Origin: Adiantum capillus-veneris
Taxonomy: Eukaryota; Streptophyta; Polypodiopsida; Polypodiales; Pteridaceae
DNA: 64,000 nt
Assembly (NCBI GenBank): GCA_014529385.2
Contig: CM043965.1
Location: forward strand, 61,829,433 to 61,893,432
Reading direction: 5' to 3'
A program made the translations under genes and the position numbers. Below the pieces are notes generated by a model, which was given only the letters and a program-made list of their open reading frames with translations, had not been told where the DNA came from and searched no databases. Shown piece by piece: positions 10,550-23,686 of this stretch. Within the stretch, counting starts at the first letter, position 1, and every line of letters starts with the position of its first letter.

Positions 10550-11601
10550 GCAAAGAGCAGAGAATCACATTTCTCTGCTGTCGATGTTTGAGTCACATGA
10601 ATGCTACCATTCGCCATGTGCAGGCATGTCTAAAGTCCCCTGCCACACCTGATGGCAATCTGCTAGAATCACTCCGCCATTTAAAATGCAATGCCCGTAC
10701 AGATAGAGCAATGCTTTGCAATGAAAGCCACATTCAACCATCTACAGCACATTCATTGAAGCATGGAGAAGCTGAAGCTGTATCTCAGTCAGCCAAATCA
10801 CTATGAGTGATTACCCAGCAGGTTCAAAATAAGAGTTCCATGTCAAAGGTTGACGCTCAATCTCCTCTGCTCATATGCACACTTTGTATACGCATGATTT
10901 ATGTACATGTGGGACTTCCAAAAGCATCACCAACCACTTACAGAATCCCTGGGGGGTGGCTCACAATATTTCTCAAACACAAGTCACAATGTCTACTTTG
11001 AACTGAAAGCTAGCAGGTAGATTATCTTGAATCTTGTGGGCACCCTATTCCCAGCTAGCGCCAAACTTGACCTGCTACTTAAGGTTCGTGCAGGATCAGC
11101 TGATCGTCAATCTTGTAGGCAGCCTATGGCCCCCATCGATACATGAAGAAAGTAGAGGGGGCTCTTGAAGCTTTAGTTCGGTGTCTGCCCAGGTGCACGA
11201 TAGAGTCTCTGTGCATAATTGTGTCATCTCTGTGGTTCCTCGATGGGAATGGGTTGGCAAGGCTCTCTAGGCTATGCTTTTGCGCCTCTTCAAATTCCTA
11301 CTCTTTAGGGCACGTGAGGGTCATCCTCTCTTTGTGGGCCTAACGCTCTGTGATCTTTTGTGGACACGGTGGGCAGAAGTGAGGGAACCAAGACAATGCA
11401 AAAACTGGCAAAAGAAAAACAATTTCTTGAGCTGCACATGTGACACTCACAAAGAGCAACAGCATGGACACAGAATTCCACCAGATAAAGAACAACAACG
11501 AATCATATTAGCAAAATACACCAATCAAGCATAGATAGTGTAATGATGGATACCAAATGGGAAGTATACCATATACTAGTACGGCCGGTCGCCTTCGGCG
11601 G

Positions 11602-11635
<34 letters not shown>

Positions 11636-12339
11636 CTACTTTATCGCGTGCGTAGGGCTTCTCTCTGTTTTGGAGTTTAACCTTCATGTCACAAATTTTG
11701 ACATGTGTGAAGGGCTCCCCCTTTCACCATATTATGTTAGTTTAGATGGCATATGCCTCAAGGGCTCAAATTGATGAGTCAAAAGGTTCCTAAGTAGAGA
11801 GCTAAAGCCTAATTGATATTGCCTCTGAAGCGCTCACTTAAGCCTTGTACTTGGGAGAGGGAGATTGGAATTGAGAAGAGAAATTGAAGCCTTGATGGCT
11901 TCGAGCTTGCAACTAGGCTTAACCAATGAACCTCGATGGCTTGGCTCTTAAACTTGAGGGCTTCGATTTTGGCCAAGTGCACAACTTTTTTGGCCCCATT
12001 GCAGGAAGAGAGTTGCCTATGCTAGTGAAGCTCTTGGAGAAAGTGAAGTGTCTACCACTAACTTCCTCAATTATTATATGTGTAGATTAGGATTTGGGGG
12101 AAGATTGAGTGTGGAATTGGTTGATTTTGCTCTCTTTGTGGTTGACAATGCTCCCAATCTCTTTAATTTTTGCTTGATTTCCATTAATTTGATGCTTACA
12201 CACTAAGTACGCACTAATTGTTCACTAATTTCACTCTACTTTTCACTAACATTGGCTATGTTACACGTATTTTTAGCATGTAAGTGCATAGATTACTTAA
12301 TTCATTTGAGATATGGTGCTAAGGGAACTCATGGGTGCT
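10550..12339. other. No recognisable gene
   Basis: Apart from a CT microsatellite at 11603, no known domain or repeat copy was recognised. Confidence 0.4.
11603..11633. repeat. (CT)n microsatellite
   Basis: About 15 CT units in a row follow a GC-rich palindromic stretch (ggccggtcgccttcggcggcc). Confidence 0.95.
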
Positions 12340-13250
12340 TCATTTTGTGGCTAAATTTTCACATTTGAGCTTGTGTAATTGATTTATGCGTGCACACGCA
12401 CGCACGGATACACCTTTTTTGGGTAAATCTTCATAAAATTTACAAGTGGGAAACCTAAAAGCGAGGAAAACCCGTAGCAAATAAGACATACAAAAGACGA
12501 GGCACCAGAAGGCTCTGAGAACTAGAAGCAATCAAAGTAAATCCTATAAGCTTCAAGAGAGATGTCTCCCACATCATAAGCAAAGTTTAAAGCTTGTCCA
12601 AGCAAAATTTGAAATAGGGGAAAGGGTCAACTTTTTGGGCATGAAAAATATGAGAGTTACGTTGGTGCCATATGGTCCACATAATCCAAAATCTAACCCA
12701 GCTTAAGAAAAACTCAAACAGACTGGCGATTGGAGGACATCAAAAATCCATAACCGTATGTGAAAGATTCCGGAGCGCAGAGCAGAGGACACTTGTCTGA
12801 GGAAAGTTCAAGAGCAGCGGCAATCCAAAGCGAATGCGTCAGTGTTTTGTCAGCCCCATGACATCGGACACAACGAGAGGAAACGATGCGTCGCACATGC
12901 AACAATGTACCAACTCGTAGAGTGCACACCAACTCGTAGAGTGCACACCATGCATCGCCATTAAAAAAATGTGCTCTTTGAGAGGTAGATGATTCTTCCA
13001 AGTGCAAGATAGCATTCTTTGCCACCACAACTAAGACTTGGAGAGTGACCACAACTGATTCCATGAGACACAATCCATGCATCTAATTGCAGCAAAGCAT
13101 AAACTAACCCAGCCAAGATGCAATCGAACCTAGTATGGGCGAGATTCCAATCCGAACACCGAGAGTCGTCAAGTAATGGAGGCACAGGGGAAACATCAGC
13201 AAGCAATTGTTGAATTTGTTGCGACAAATGTTGATAATGAGGTCCCATGA
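12340..13250 (-). mobile_element. LINE 3' fragment
   Basis: On the minus strand, RIVSSRCVRCHGADKTLTHS resembles the C-terminal Cys-His zinc-binding motif of plant LINE ORF2. Downstream (about 12600-12720) ILDYVDHMAPT and nearby residues resemble the usual tail after it. The frame has several stops and a short 20-bp duplication at about 12913-12947 (accaactcgtagagtgcaca twice). RT and endonuclease are missing, as expected for a 5'-truncated LINE. The right border abuts the gypsy LTR at about 13250. Confidence 0.55.
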
Positions 13251-14422
13251 AACTAACCCGTAGGGCGGTAGACTTTGGCTTTCACCCGAAACTTTACTTT
13301 AGACTTTAGGACACAGAGAAACTTTGCAACTAAAAACCTGTAAAACGGGAATTGACACTTCAAACACACACAGCTTGGAAGCTAGAACGCTACCAAGCAG
13401 ACGTCGGCACTTGTTGGCCCCAAAGATTGGCGCCCCTTTCGGTATTTCTTTATTTTTTTGCAAAGAAACATTTTGATCACTTTCACCTAACTCCCACCAA
13501 GCTGTCCGGACTTGTCCATGGATATAATTGCAATTTTTTGACCCAATTTCACCAGCATATCAATGCAAAATCCTTGTAGATCAAAAGTACATGCCTAGGA
13601 CGCTTTTCCTCGCATTTTGGAAGCTTAACAATGAGCTGCAGGTCAATTTCAGCATGCTATAATTTTTTGTTTCTCCACTGTTAGGTGCCTACAACCTTGT
13701 ACACGCATCCCAAGGCCTTTCCGAGGCTCCCCCGACAATTCCCTGCAGTTTAGGTGCAAAACCCTAAACCTGCGATGGAATTGTGCGTACTTGTGGGAGA
13801 TTAGCAATTAGCTAATCCGATTCCTGTTCAAAAGGCTCTTGCCTTGGCAAACGCGCATAAACCCTCAGAACTGTACACGTTCAACTAAGTAGCCCATCTA
13901 GTGGGGCATCACCTTATGTGCCAAAGGGAGAGAGAGACGCGTGAAAGCAAATCGTCACGCTACATAGAGCAAGGGGGAAGGCAAGCTTTCCATTAAAGTT
14001 GTGATCATTTGCACCCACTACTCACACACACACTGAAGTGCAAAATCAGCTCCTCTCAAAAATGGGCGCCCCCTTCAACTGATGGATCTGGCAAATTGTT
14101 GCAGAGCCGCCATGTGTCTAGTTTGCCTCTTTAGAGTTAATTCCTAGTACCCACTGACTTATAAGTGTAGCAAGGGGGCCTAAATGACTTTGAATTGAGC
14201 CTAGACACCCTTTTACTGCTCGGATTCCAATGCCGACTGCCCAACCATCTCGTGGCAACCTGCTTTTCCCAACTACGGGTGAAACTCTCGGTCGTCGATC
14301 ATTTTACATTGGCCACGCAATGTCCGACCATTTGTGACTTTAAAAAGAGGGTCCAAAAATTAAATAAAAATCGTCAGAAAGAACCGACAACTAAGGTTAA
14401 CAATTGCCACGTCCTTGTGACA
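13250..14422 (-). repeat. 3' LTR of element E
   Basis: On the minus strand this begins TGTCACAAGG immediately after a polypurine tract, which fixes its right end at 14422. It contains the block shared with other LTRs at 13414-13456 (minus strand: aagaaataccgaaaggggc). The left end is approximate because no second LTR is present. Confidence 0.65.
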
Positions 14423-14437
14423 TACCCCCTCTTGAAA
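14423..14437 (-). other. Polypurine tract of element E
   Basis: The minus strand reads TTCAAGAGGGGGTA directly before TGTCACAAGG. This is the usual primer site for plus-strand DNA synthesis, matching the tracts of C and G1 in position and wording. Confidence 0.75.
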
Positions 14438-14769
14438 TCGCAAACGTCTCCAATTGCATGCCATATATACATGCCATTGATGATCTTGTGTTGTTAGCAC
14501 GCTTTTATCATCGCATGTACCCGCAAGAAAGGTCAAAACACATAGATACAAATGACTTAAAGAGACCTTCATAATTTTGTCATTTCCATCTATGATAGAA
14601 GTGAGCATAATACCTTTAACACTTGAAGAGCGATGCACACTTCTATTGCATTGAATCCGTATGTACATTTGATGTGTTGGCTCCATCATTACCCCTCCTT
14701 TGCACACGTTAGGTTGGGGCATACGTAGGTTGTAACCCAAAGGCTTCAAGGTAAAGCTGCAATACATTT

Positions 14770-15420
14770 GGTGACTCTGACAGTTCATGCTTTTCCATCC
14801 ACTTCGTATACATAGGTGGATAGTTCTTGAAATTCACCAAATAGCGTCTTGCAACTTGTCCCTTAACTTTTCTTTCTTTATGTGCCAAAATCTGCTCAGG
14901 TACTAAGATCTCATCAAGTTCATCGACTTTTGGATAATCATCCTATGGCATATCTTCTGGCACATCACCCACAAAGGGTCTTAGAAGACTCACGTGAAAC
15001 GCATTATGAATCTTCCAATTGTCAAGCAATTTCAGCCTATAAGCAACATCGTTGATCTTATCAAGCACTTGAAAAGACCCATAGTAACACATACTGAGCT
15101 TAGGAAACAACCGTTCCTTGCCCTTCATCTTCTTTAACCTTGCCTTCTCAAACCTCAATAGAACCCAATCACCAGGTGAAAACAACAGTTCACATCGGTG
15201 GCGATCACCAGCCCTTTTCTGCTTTGCCCGAGTCTTCTCCAAGGAAGGCAAGCTTAATCTTCTTATACATTTCATCCATGTTCTCAACATATCGATCTTC
15301 CTCGAAGATCTTGTCCTTTGTATGCAAAATGGGAGGAACCTTTTTGCCACCTTCAATAATCTCAAAAGGTGTCTTGCCTTTGGATGAATGCACCATATTG
15401 TTGTATGCATACTCAAGCAT
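14770..15420 (-). pseudogene. Integrase C-terminus and chromodomain of element E
   Basis: On the minus strand LEYAYNNMVHSSKGKTPFEI is the end of the integrase core. GDWVLLRFEKARLKK and FQVLDKINDVAYRLKLLD form the GPY/F-type module, here reading GSF where GPF is usual, and [13 protein letters not shown] is the linker. About 14770-14940 encodes EQILAHKERK...RRYLVNFKNYPP...WMEKHELSES, a chromodomain. A stop and a frameshift separate the parts. Confidence 0.85.
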
Positions 15421-16685
15421 AGCTAAATACTATTCCCACTTGCCCTTATTATCTAACACATAACATTTCAATTGATCCAAGACAATAGAATTAGCCTCTT
15501 TGGACTGTCCATCAGTTTGTGGATGAAATGAAGACAAGAACTTGAGCGTAGTGCCCATTTTCTCAAACAATCCTCTTCAAAACAAACTCGTCATGCGAGA
15601 ATCATGACCACTGACAATCGATTGTGGAATACCATGGTACTTAAACACATTGTACATGAACAACCGTGCCATTTGGTCAAATTTTATCTTCTTCTTTATA
15701 GGAATAAAATGGAACTGCTTGCTAAACCTGCAAATAATGGTCCATATACCATCATTCCCTATCGACATTCTTGGAAGATCAAAGATAAACCCATAGCAAT
15801 GCTTTCCCATGGCTTATCCGGAATCAGCAGTGGCTGTAATAACCCTGTTGTCTTTTGCCTGCCAAACTTGACCTTTTGGCAAATCAGGCATGCTTGCACA
15901 AAGGCATCCACATCTCTCCTCAAAGTAGGCCAATAAAAGAATGTCTCGACCTCTTTCACTGTCGCATCTATACCATGATGCCCTGCATACGGTGGGACAT
16001 GACTTTCTACCATGACCTTATGTCGCAATGGCCTAGTGATACAAAGTCTGCCATGCATCACCATAAAACCCTCTCCGAGGAGGTAGTGCTCATGACGTTG
16101 CCCATCTTGCAATTGTTCAAAGATCCTTGCAAAATCTTTATCAGTAGCACACTGTTCCTTCATGTCATCAAGCTCATGATGATAAGGAATTGACAAAGTT
16201 GAAATTTGTGGCTTTCTTGATAACGCATCAGCCACAACATTCTTATGGCCTTCCACATGCATAATCTGGAAGTGGAACATAGAAATAATGTTTGCCCATC
16301 ACATATGATTTTTGGATAATTTTGAATGTGTCAAGAAGTATCACAAGGTCTAATGATCTGTCTAGACAAAAAAATCAGCACCTAACAGGTAGTGCTTCTA
16401 GCTAGAGAGTGCATGAATGACGGCAAGTAGCTCTTTCTCATAGATTTGCATAAGTCTTTTCTAGCCCTTGCAAGATTCTGCTCTCATAATCTACTACCCG
16501 ACCATCCTGCATTAGCACTGCTCCGATGCTATTGCCACACGCGTCACACTGGACCAAAAATAACTTCCTAAGATCTAGTAAAACAATCACGGGATCTGAA
16601 GTCAACTTTTCCTTTTAGAGATTGAAAGTTGAAATCTCTCTTTGGGTCCATCTGAAAGTGACCTCTTTCTTTTGCAAAGCGTGAA
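15421..16685 (-). pseudogene. RNase H end and integrase of element E
   Basis: The longest frame (15759-16280) starts in the final RNase H segment (HVEGHKNVVADALSRKP) and runs through an intact HHCC integrase zinc finger (ESHVPPYAGHHGIDATV ... CLICQKVKFGR) to KPWESIAMG. The core continues in other frames to 15577. Further right (16281-16680) only decayed RNase H words remain. Several nonsense changes make it inactive. Confidence 0.85.
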
Positions 16686-17825
16686 GAGGTGAATATATCT
16701 CTACAGGTGAGGATGGCCCTGAGCCCCTCACTTAGTCTCTTTGCGTGGTGTTTTGTGTTTGTAGAAAGAGAGATTGAGGGTTTGTTTTGGAAGCTTGCCT
16801 ACTGTCTAACCATGGAGCTAGTGGCAAAAGAGGGCATTTCTCAGGTCCGTACCAAAAAAAAAATACTGGTTTTTTGCACCAAGCATTTTGGTTTTCATAT
16901 GATGTACAGGAAAATGGTTTGTCTTTATATTTAGCGGCAATGTGTATTAAAAACTAGTCCATACTTTCTCTAGATTTTTTGGCGCAAGTGGTTTTTAAAC
17001 AGTAGTCGACATAATTTCTTTTGATCTGTTTTGACTTTATGCAAATAGGGCACTTGGCCTAGGCAGATAAATGAGGATTGCAAGGATCCATGAATGCCTT
17101 TGTTCACATGCCTTGAGCTTTATGATTACACAGGTGTAGATAGATTCACACCAATGCATTGGCTGGCGTTTCAAGAAAAAAATTGGGTTTTTTCTTTACC
17201 ATCTTTTTGTTCTTTGGAGATAATTGACATTAGGTCGTACCCATGCACTTCACGCGTAAGCATGGCATTAAGCCTGAGGCCTTGGTTTTTGGCTCATAGA
17301 TCTGCGTGCTGACTCAACAAAATTAGTCTACTAGCTACGAAAGTAGCCGCTGATGCAATTAAAAAAAAGCCAGATACGCCAGTGGTATATTTTGGCTGAG
17401 AATATTAGGATAAACTATTGAAAAAAAGGCGGGGGCGGGTCTAATGAGCCCTTGCTGCATTTGATGCATGGTTTTTTGTTGGGCTGCTAGCACAATTGTG
17501 GTGTCACATTGATAACATAAACTGCACAGTGAGATCTAGGTCACATTGCATACCATGATGGTGGTTTTTAAACCATGCAGTAATTGATCAGTCTGGATTT
17601 AATAAATTTCTTTTTTACTTAAGGAATGGTGTATGAATACTTGGGTATATAGTTTTGGTATATAATTTTGGTTCCTCTCACTCAAACTAAAGGTAAAGGA
17701 TGTCATATGCTTAGCTGAGTTCTGTTTTGCCTAAAGCCAAGCAACAGACAAATTATTTGAAGTATAACACGATGTGTTTGAAAGTTGTATCTAATGCTAA
17801 GGACAAAGTTACTATGTTTTGACTA
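16686..17825. other. No recognisable gene
   Basis: No domain, splice-flanked exon or repeat copy was recognised. Confidence 0.4.
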
Positions 17826-18345
17826 AATGGTTTCAAAGATGGAAGTGGTAAGAAGTATAGCACATTTTACTCGTTAGTCTAGAAGAGCTGTCTAACCAAT
17901 TTCTCCACATTAAGTAAAAGAATGACAAACTTGTTATAGAAAATCTTGATGGTGTATGGTTGGGAAGTAGGCACAAAATAACTTTGAAACTAATGGTGAT
18001 ATTAAGTCACTTGGATTAGAAGGGGTGGTGGCCTTCTGATCAAAATATACATATGTCACTTGGATTAGAAGGGGTGGTGGCCTTCTGATCAAAATATACA
18101 TATGTAAATATTAATGGTTTCAAAGATAGAAGTGGTGAGAAGTATAGCATATTTTACTGATTAGTCTAGAAGAGCTATCTGACCAATTTCTCCACACTAA
18201 GTAAAAGAATGACAAACTTGTTATAGAAAATCTTGATGGTGTATGGTTGGGAAGTAGGCACAAAATAACTTTGAAACTAATGGTGGTATTAGTCACTTGG
18301 ATCAGAAGGGGTGGTGGCCTTCTGATCAAAATGATACATATGTAA
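17826..18345. repeat. Nested tandem duplication
   Basis: A unit of about 230 bp beginning aatggtttcaaagat is present at 17826 and again at 18113. The end of the first copy carries its own 49-bp duplication (18006-18054 and 18055-18103, gtcacttggattagaagggg...). The two large copies differ by scattered substitutions. No coding signal is seen. Confidence 0.9.
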
Positions 18346-18557
18346 ATATTCTATCTAAGGACTATTAAAAATTGGAATATATAAAAACCATCATATAAAA
18401 AATACCATTAAACAAAGAGGTAATGACCTTTTTTACAAGGGTAAAAAAGAGAGAAATTTTTTTTAAAAAAAATGTACAGTTTGGACGTTTGTTTAAAGTA
18501 AAAAAAGTTGTAAGTTGGACATGGATAACAATTGATGTAGTCCTAAGCCTAATTGTA

Positions 18558-18656
18558 TCAGGTCAATATAAAGTAAAGAATATGTATGTATCAAGTTGAT
18601 ATAAAGTAAAGAATATGTATGTATCAAGTTGATATAAAGTAAAGAATATGTATGTA
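18558..18656. repeat. 33-bp tandem repeat, three copies
   Basis: Copies at 18558-18590, 18591-18623 and 18624-18656 follow tcaagttgatataaagtaa... . The last two are identical and the first differs by a few bases. The AT-rich unit length, divisible by three, keeps an incidental minus frame open. I do not regard that frame as a gene. Confidence 0.95.
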
Positions 18657-18823
18657 TATCTTCATTGTCTCCATGAAAAGCTACAACAGCTGTGTACATG
18701 CATAGAAGTGGTGGACATGAACCAACATGAAGTTTGACATAGCACCCTAGGGTATAGGAGGGCCACTTTATGTGGCAATCTAAGAAAATGCTTACAACTT
18801 ATGCTAATTTTCACCAAGCCTAG

Positions 18824-19440
18824 CTAGAATAGCGAGGCAATGCCAAAATTAATAATAAAATGGATCGTGTCCAAATCTTCTCTTTCATTCATTGGATAAC
18901 TTCTTTTTGTAGGGATCAGTCTTCGACTGGCATAGTCGAGTGGCCTATGCCACTTCTTCACTTTAGCTTCACTAAGGCATTTACAAACATGTGGAATGGA
19001 AAGCCCCACTAAGGTGGTTTCACCACAGGTGCCTTGGAAAGTATAAGATTGATAGAAAAAAAACATTTCCACAATCTTTATTCCATTGTAACTAGTTTTG
19101 CTTAAGCTGTCAATCCAAGGGTGTCGCAATGTCGGCCAGCTATCGCAACCTTTTTCCATGCCAATGCACTGAGCCTAGAAAGGGTAGAAAATATTTCATT
19201 GTATTTGGTGCTTTTGCCAACATGATTACCTTAGCATTGCCAAGGTCTATTGTAATTCCTTCAACCCACACAATGTGGCCCTTCAATATCCTAGTCTCTC
19301 CCCACTCTTCACACAAAAGCACACTTCAATGGGTTAAGGCTCAATCAAGCTTCTCACACTTGTGAAGCATTGCCACAAATAAGTGATATGTTTGTCTTGA
19401 TTGAGAAACACTATGAAGTCATCAATAAAATTCTCAAGAA
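18824..19440 (-). pseudogene. RT catalytic block to RNase H remnant
   Basis: FIDDFIVFLNQ near 19400 corresponds to the catalytic Asp-Asp motif. GHIVWVEGITIDLGNAKVI and LPFLGSVHWHGKRLR (19140-19290) match the segment after the palm. RPLDYASRRLIPTKRSYPMN (about 18890-18950) matches the RNase H stretch around the conserved Glu. At least two frame changes separate them. Confidence 0.7.
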
Positions 19441-20880
19441 GTCCGTGATGAAAGGGCTCAAAGATCATTTTTGTGACTCTCCTCTAAACATAGCTTGGGA
19501 GCTTTTAAGGATGTCATCGCCTCATTTAAAAATGCTCCCCATTCTGTACGAAGGATGTCTTTTTCAAATCTTTCGGATCCATTTTGATTAGTTATAGCCA
19601 AAGAACCCATCCAAACATGAATGCATTGCATGACCAGCTACACCATCCATCAATGAATCTATATAAGGGATTCGAAAAGGATTTGGCATGGTAATGGCAT
19701 TGAGATTCCAATAATGTACACATACCCTAGCTTTGTATTCTTGTAGGGGACAATCACGATGGGTGATAATAAAGTTGTTAGGTCAACCGGCATGGAAGCC
19801 GACTCTTGATAGCTTTCCAATTGGTCATGTATCCTCAACTAGCACGATTAATATTGAGAAAATTTTGGATCAAGACCCATCATGCCCACATAATACTAGG
19901 AAAATGCATCTTAGAATTCCTTCAACAACATTTGTATTTGATCTTTAAAAGCTACATCCAAATAACATTGAACAATACCAGCTTTAGGTGTTCTTTAAAT
20001 CCATTGTTTCCTCTTCCTCGCGCTCTTGGAAAATTTCCTTTATTTTAAGAAGGCCTTTTCCTTTACAAGGATCTTTGATCAATCAAGGATCTTATTTGCC
20101 AAACTATTTCATCATGTCTTCCTCATTTCATACATTGAGGTTCACTAGATATACTAGGCTCGATAGGAGAACCAGCTTTTTTTAGACCATTTGTTGATTC
20201 ATTGCTTTATCATATTTGGTTTTGTATCAATAGCATTAATCTTTACTACATGTACAGCAACAGAGTTTGCCAACTTGGCTGGTTTCAAGATAAGGGCTTT
20301 GATTTTCCATTGTCCAAATAAATATGCTTTTGAATGAGCTATGGCACATCAATTTCAAACAAGCTAGCCAAGTTTTTGTTCATTGCTATGTATTTTTCTA
20401 CCTCGGCATCATTTTATCTCTCGACCAACTAGAAGCCTTTTGCGTGTTTTAAAGGATGTTGCAAACAACAGAGAAGATATTTGAGCATCTAGGTGTCAAA
20501 AAAGCATGAGCAACTACACATCCTACGCTAGTGAGCCATTTTCATAGAAAATAGTGCTAGCTCAAAACTCCTTAATGCCTCGTTACTCATGTAGGGAAAT
20601 TGATAACATGTCACACATCGGATTCTCCGTCTAGCAAAACATCAAACATGGTTATTGAATATGTATGGATTGTGACTATAGAGACATGCTCATCAAGGAC
20701 ATTTACAGGCACAACTTTGGCTTAATTGACTCCTATAAACTCTGGTAATTGTGGGACCTTCTAAACTTGGTTCTTGTGTACACAAGGCTCCCCCATAGTG
20801 GTTGGGATGCTACAAGTGACAGCTAAAATATGTGGTTGGTGCATTTAAGGGGCAAATATCATATAATACAACCATGGTTA
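18824..20880 (-). mobile_element. Decayed Ty3/gypsy pol
   Basis: Read leftward on the minus strand, short protein-like frames at 20300-20480 (FEIDVPQLIQKHIYLD) precede DAFS and YYVGMMGLDPKFS near 19830-19900, a phrase at the start of RT in some gypsy lineages. RT palm pieces (19500-19600, 19340-19440 with FIDDFIVFLNQDKH) and an RNase H piece follow. No LTRs were found. Heavily interrupted. Confidence 0.65.
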
Positions 20881-20889
20881 CTACAACAA

Positions 20890-22330
20890 CTCGTGCTAGT
20901 GGATGGTTACCATTGGAAGGTGGTTGTTAGAATCATTGTGCTATTGTAGCCTACCATGTCGCCTCATGCTCTTGCAACAATAGGTAATCATTGATTATAT
21001 GGTTGGGATTATTGCAATAGATGCAACCCCTTGTGTACTCAATTGGCATGTTTTTTTTAAAATTTAACCTCTATTTCTATACTCTTCCTTGGCCAAATCC
21101 ATAGTAGAAGCGGCCTCTTTGGGGACTACATCACCAAAAGCGGAAACATCCGCTCCTCTCTAAACCTTTGGCACTTGCATGTGGGAATTGCCAAGCCGTA
21201 GCAAGGTTTCCATTTCCACCAATATTCTTCTTTAAAATTCTAATCCATGTAAAAAAGATTAACGATAGAGGTGACATCACCCTCATTCATATGCTCACTC
21301 TCTAATTGCTGATGAAGATAAGCAACAAGAGCCTTATTTTTGACTTGGTACAAATTTGCAAGAGTGTATCCCATGCATCTTTAGCTGTCCTATATGAGTG
21401 AATGTTTGGAATGATAGGACATTTGACAAATGATGCAATCAAGGCATAAGTTTGAGCACCTTTAACATCCCAAAATCTGCTTTGTATGCAATGATGCAAA
21501 TTTGACAATAATTGTGCCTTGCATCATACATTTGAGCATCTTTACCATCCCAAAAAAAATTTCTTTGTATGAGATGATGCAAATTTGACAATAACTGGGT
21601 AAAAACATGAATAGGTGGTATACTAGCTACCTGTTTTTTGAATTGGTATCTACCACATGGTAGCAAGATCCAAGCGATCAAAGTTGAAATCCAGTGATGC
21701 AAAGGAGTAGGTAGTAGCTTCAAATTAGAAAATTTGGTTGGAGAACTTTAGTTTGAGCTTGTAAGTAATAAAATTAGAGTTAGTGTTATATGCTACTACC
21801 TAACCACAAAAATCTAGTAGCAGTCTGTTCTAGACACAGTTATTAAGTCCACCTATTCATGCTTCTTCGTTCTATGCCACAACTTGTAACTCTTGTTGTT
21901 GCAGCAATGGAGTAAGACTCTTCAACATCTTCAATGGCACCTGTTTCTATATCATTAACACTCAAAAATGCAACCAAAATAGGACGTGAGTCACTTTCAT
22001 GTACAGTACTCCATAATCCCTTTGTAGCCAGTACATGAAGCATCATATGTACCCATTATGGGTGATGAAATCCATCCAATTTGAGGGAAATTTTGCAAAG
22101 AATCACCCTATGCTATATAGACTAATCAATGTATATACTACAAAACAAAATCCACTCTACACAAACAGAAAAAATTACCTATAAACTGCTAGCAATAGTG
22201 GAAATGGAGTCCAAGATGAGCCCAAATCAAAATTTTGACAATTTGAAACTCTATGAGCCTTCCCAAAGTGGAAATCACAAGGACCAAACTTTGTTCTTAT
22301 ATGCATATCCTACAAGTGGTAGCACTTCTC
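20890..22330 (-). mobile_element. Decayed Ty1/copia gag fragment
   Basis: Frames on the minus strand match the gag at 59.2-60.3 kb: MMLHVLATKGLWSTVHESD (about 21980-22040) parallels that element's N-terminus, and AQTYALIASFVKCPIIPNI with AKDAWDTLL (21340-21450) parallels its HAHALIAFSMKC stretch. A possible zinc-knuckle remnant, GCIYCNNPNHIINDY, lies near 20980. A partial local duplication is present at 21450-21600. Part of the leader (22100-22330) also resembles 60.4-60.56 kb. Confidence 0.65.
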
Positions 22331-22349
22331 TCTCTGATTTCTTTGCCAC

Positions 22350-23345
22350 ACTTCATTGACATAATGCTCAAGTAGATCCAAGACAATGGAATTAACAATT
22401 TCACTCTACCCATTTTTTTGTGGATGATAACAAGAGAAGAAGTTTAACTTTGTACCAAAAATTTCAAATCATCATCTTCAAAGGAGACTTGTCATACGTG
22501 GGTTTATATCAAAGACAATTGACTTTAGCAAGCCATGATACTTGAAGATCTAGGAGATAATAAAGAAATAAAAAAATTAATCGCATGATAAGGTTTGATA
22601 GTTTTGTATAGAAGGTGCTTGTTTGCTAAACATGCGTACTATTGACCAAATACCAGTGTTGTCATGGAGAGACTTAAGTAGATCAAAGATAAAATCCATG
22701 GCTATACTTTCCCATGGGCCTCATATATTGGTAATGGTAATAATAAATTGGTTGCTTGCCTCTTATCATATTTCACTTTTTGACACATTATACATTGTGT
22801 AACATATTCATAAATGTCTTTCTTTAGTTGATGGCCAATAAGATTATGTCTCTATAAGATGAATGGTGACTACGATTCCACGGTGCCATGATAAGAGCAT
22901 GTGATTCTTGCATTATTTTTTTGCGTAAAGCTTGTGTAACACATAGTTTATTGCCATAGGAAGATAATGTAAATGAATCTTGTATTCTCCTATTGGTCAG
23001 TGATTACTAAATCAATATATTATGGATATGTAACATATTGATCTACCATCTCCCACAATTGTTTCTTAATTAATATATTTATAAAATTTGTAGTAAAAAC
23101 ACTTTGATAGGCCTTACAACATCTCTATCAAGTAAGAAATGTGCACATGGGTCAAGGTTCTACATAAGCCACTCTTGTATAATTTGCAACGAGCTTAAGC
23201 CACAAACCGGCGCTATGATGATGGCCACAAGCCATCTAAGTATGCTAAAGCCTTGCTTTATCACCCAAATCATTAAATAGCATAACACCAATGCAAGGCA
23301 AGTTATCCATGTTTTAAACTTAGCAAATGAGATAATTTCCAATAT
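22350..23345 (-). mobile_element. Decayed gypsy integrase/RNase H fragment
   Basis: The minus strand encodes words of the integrase core (KYHGLLKSIVF, CYHPQKNG near 22400-22550). A segment corresponding to KPWESI...WTI lies near 22640-22720, and zinc-finger and RNase H remnants extend to about 23340. Almost every frame is interrupted. The order agrees with a minus-strand gypsy element similar to E. Confidence 0.6.
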
Positions 23346-23686
23346 TTGTTAATTATTTGATAATTCTCAAATGAAAGTGCATGAATCTTTGCAAGCTGAC
23401 AAGCTCAAATGTCAAAAGAGTTTTCTACTTTTGACTAGGGGAAAGTACACAGAAGTTGGGTCTCACAAACTACTAATGCAATGTAGCCATTTTCTCAAAT
23501 TAACTGATTGTTTTTTGAACAAGTTTTACTTTTCATGCACTTTAGTTCATGTATAAGTTTCAAACAGTTCAGGCAAGAGCTTGCAAGAATCAAATGCAAA
23601 ATTTATAGCATACACTATCGAGAATTTAGGAGCAACATCAGTCTCCCCATTTGACATAAAAGTTCTGTTTACTCTTTACATGCCTC
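23346..23686 (-). other. Putative 3' untranslated region
   Basis: AT-rich, gene-free sequence between the stop codon of the RPAP3-like exon and the gypsy remnant. No canonical AATAAA signal was seen on the minus strand, so its end is undefined. Confidence 0.35.

Larger units (their letters stand above)
13250..16685 (-). mobile_element. 5'-truncated Ty3/gypsy element E
   Basis: Read on the minus strand from right to left: the end of RNase H, integrase, GPY/F-type module, chromodomain, polypurine tract and a 3' LTR. Protease, gag, most of RT and the 5' LTR are missing, and the right border is near 16685. Stops and frameshifts are common. Its LTR carries the same TATA-adjacent block as elements B and C. 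Confidence 0.8.

Noticed and set aside
18558-18656. Possible CRISPR-like array
   Set aside because: Repeats are directly adjacent with no spacers, in a plant nuclear context.
18493-18699. Minus frame with three HTYSLLYINLI units
   Set aside because: A shadow of the 33-bp tandem repeat. No start context and no family.
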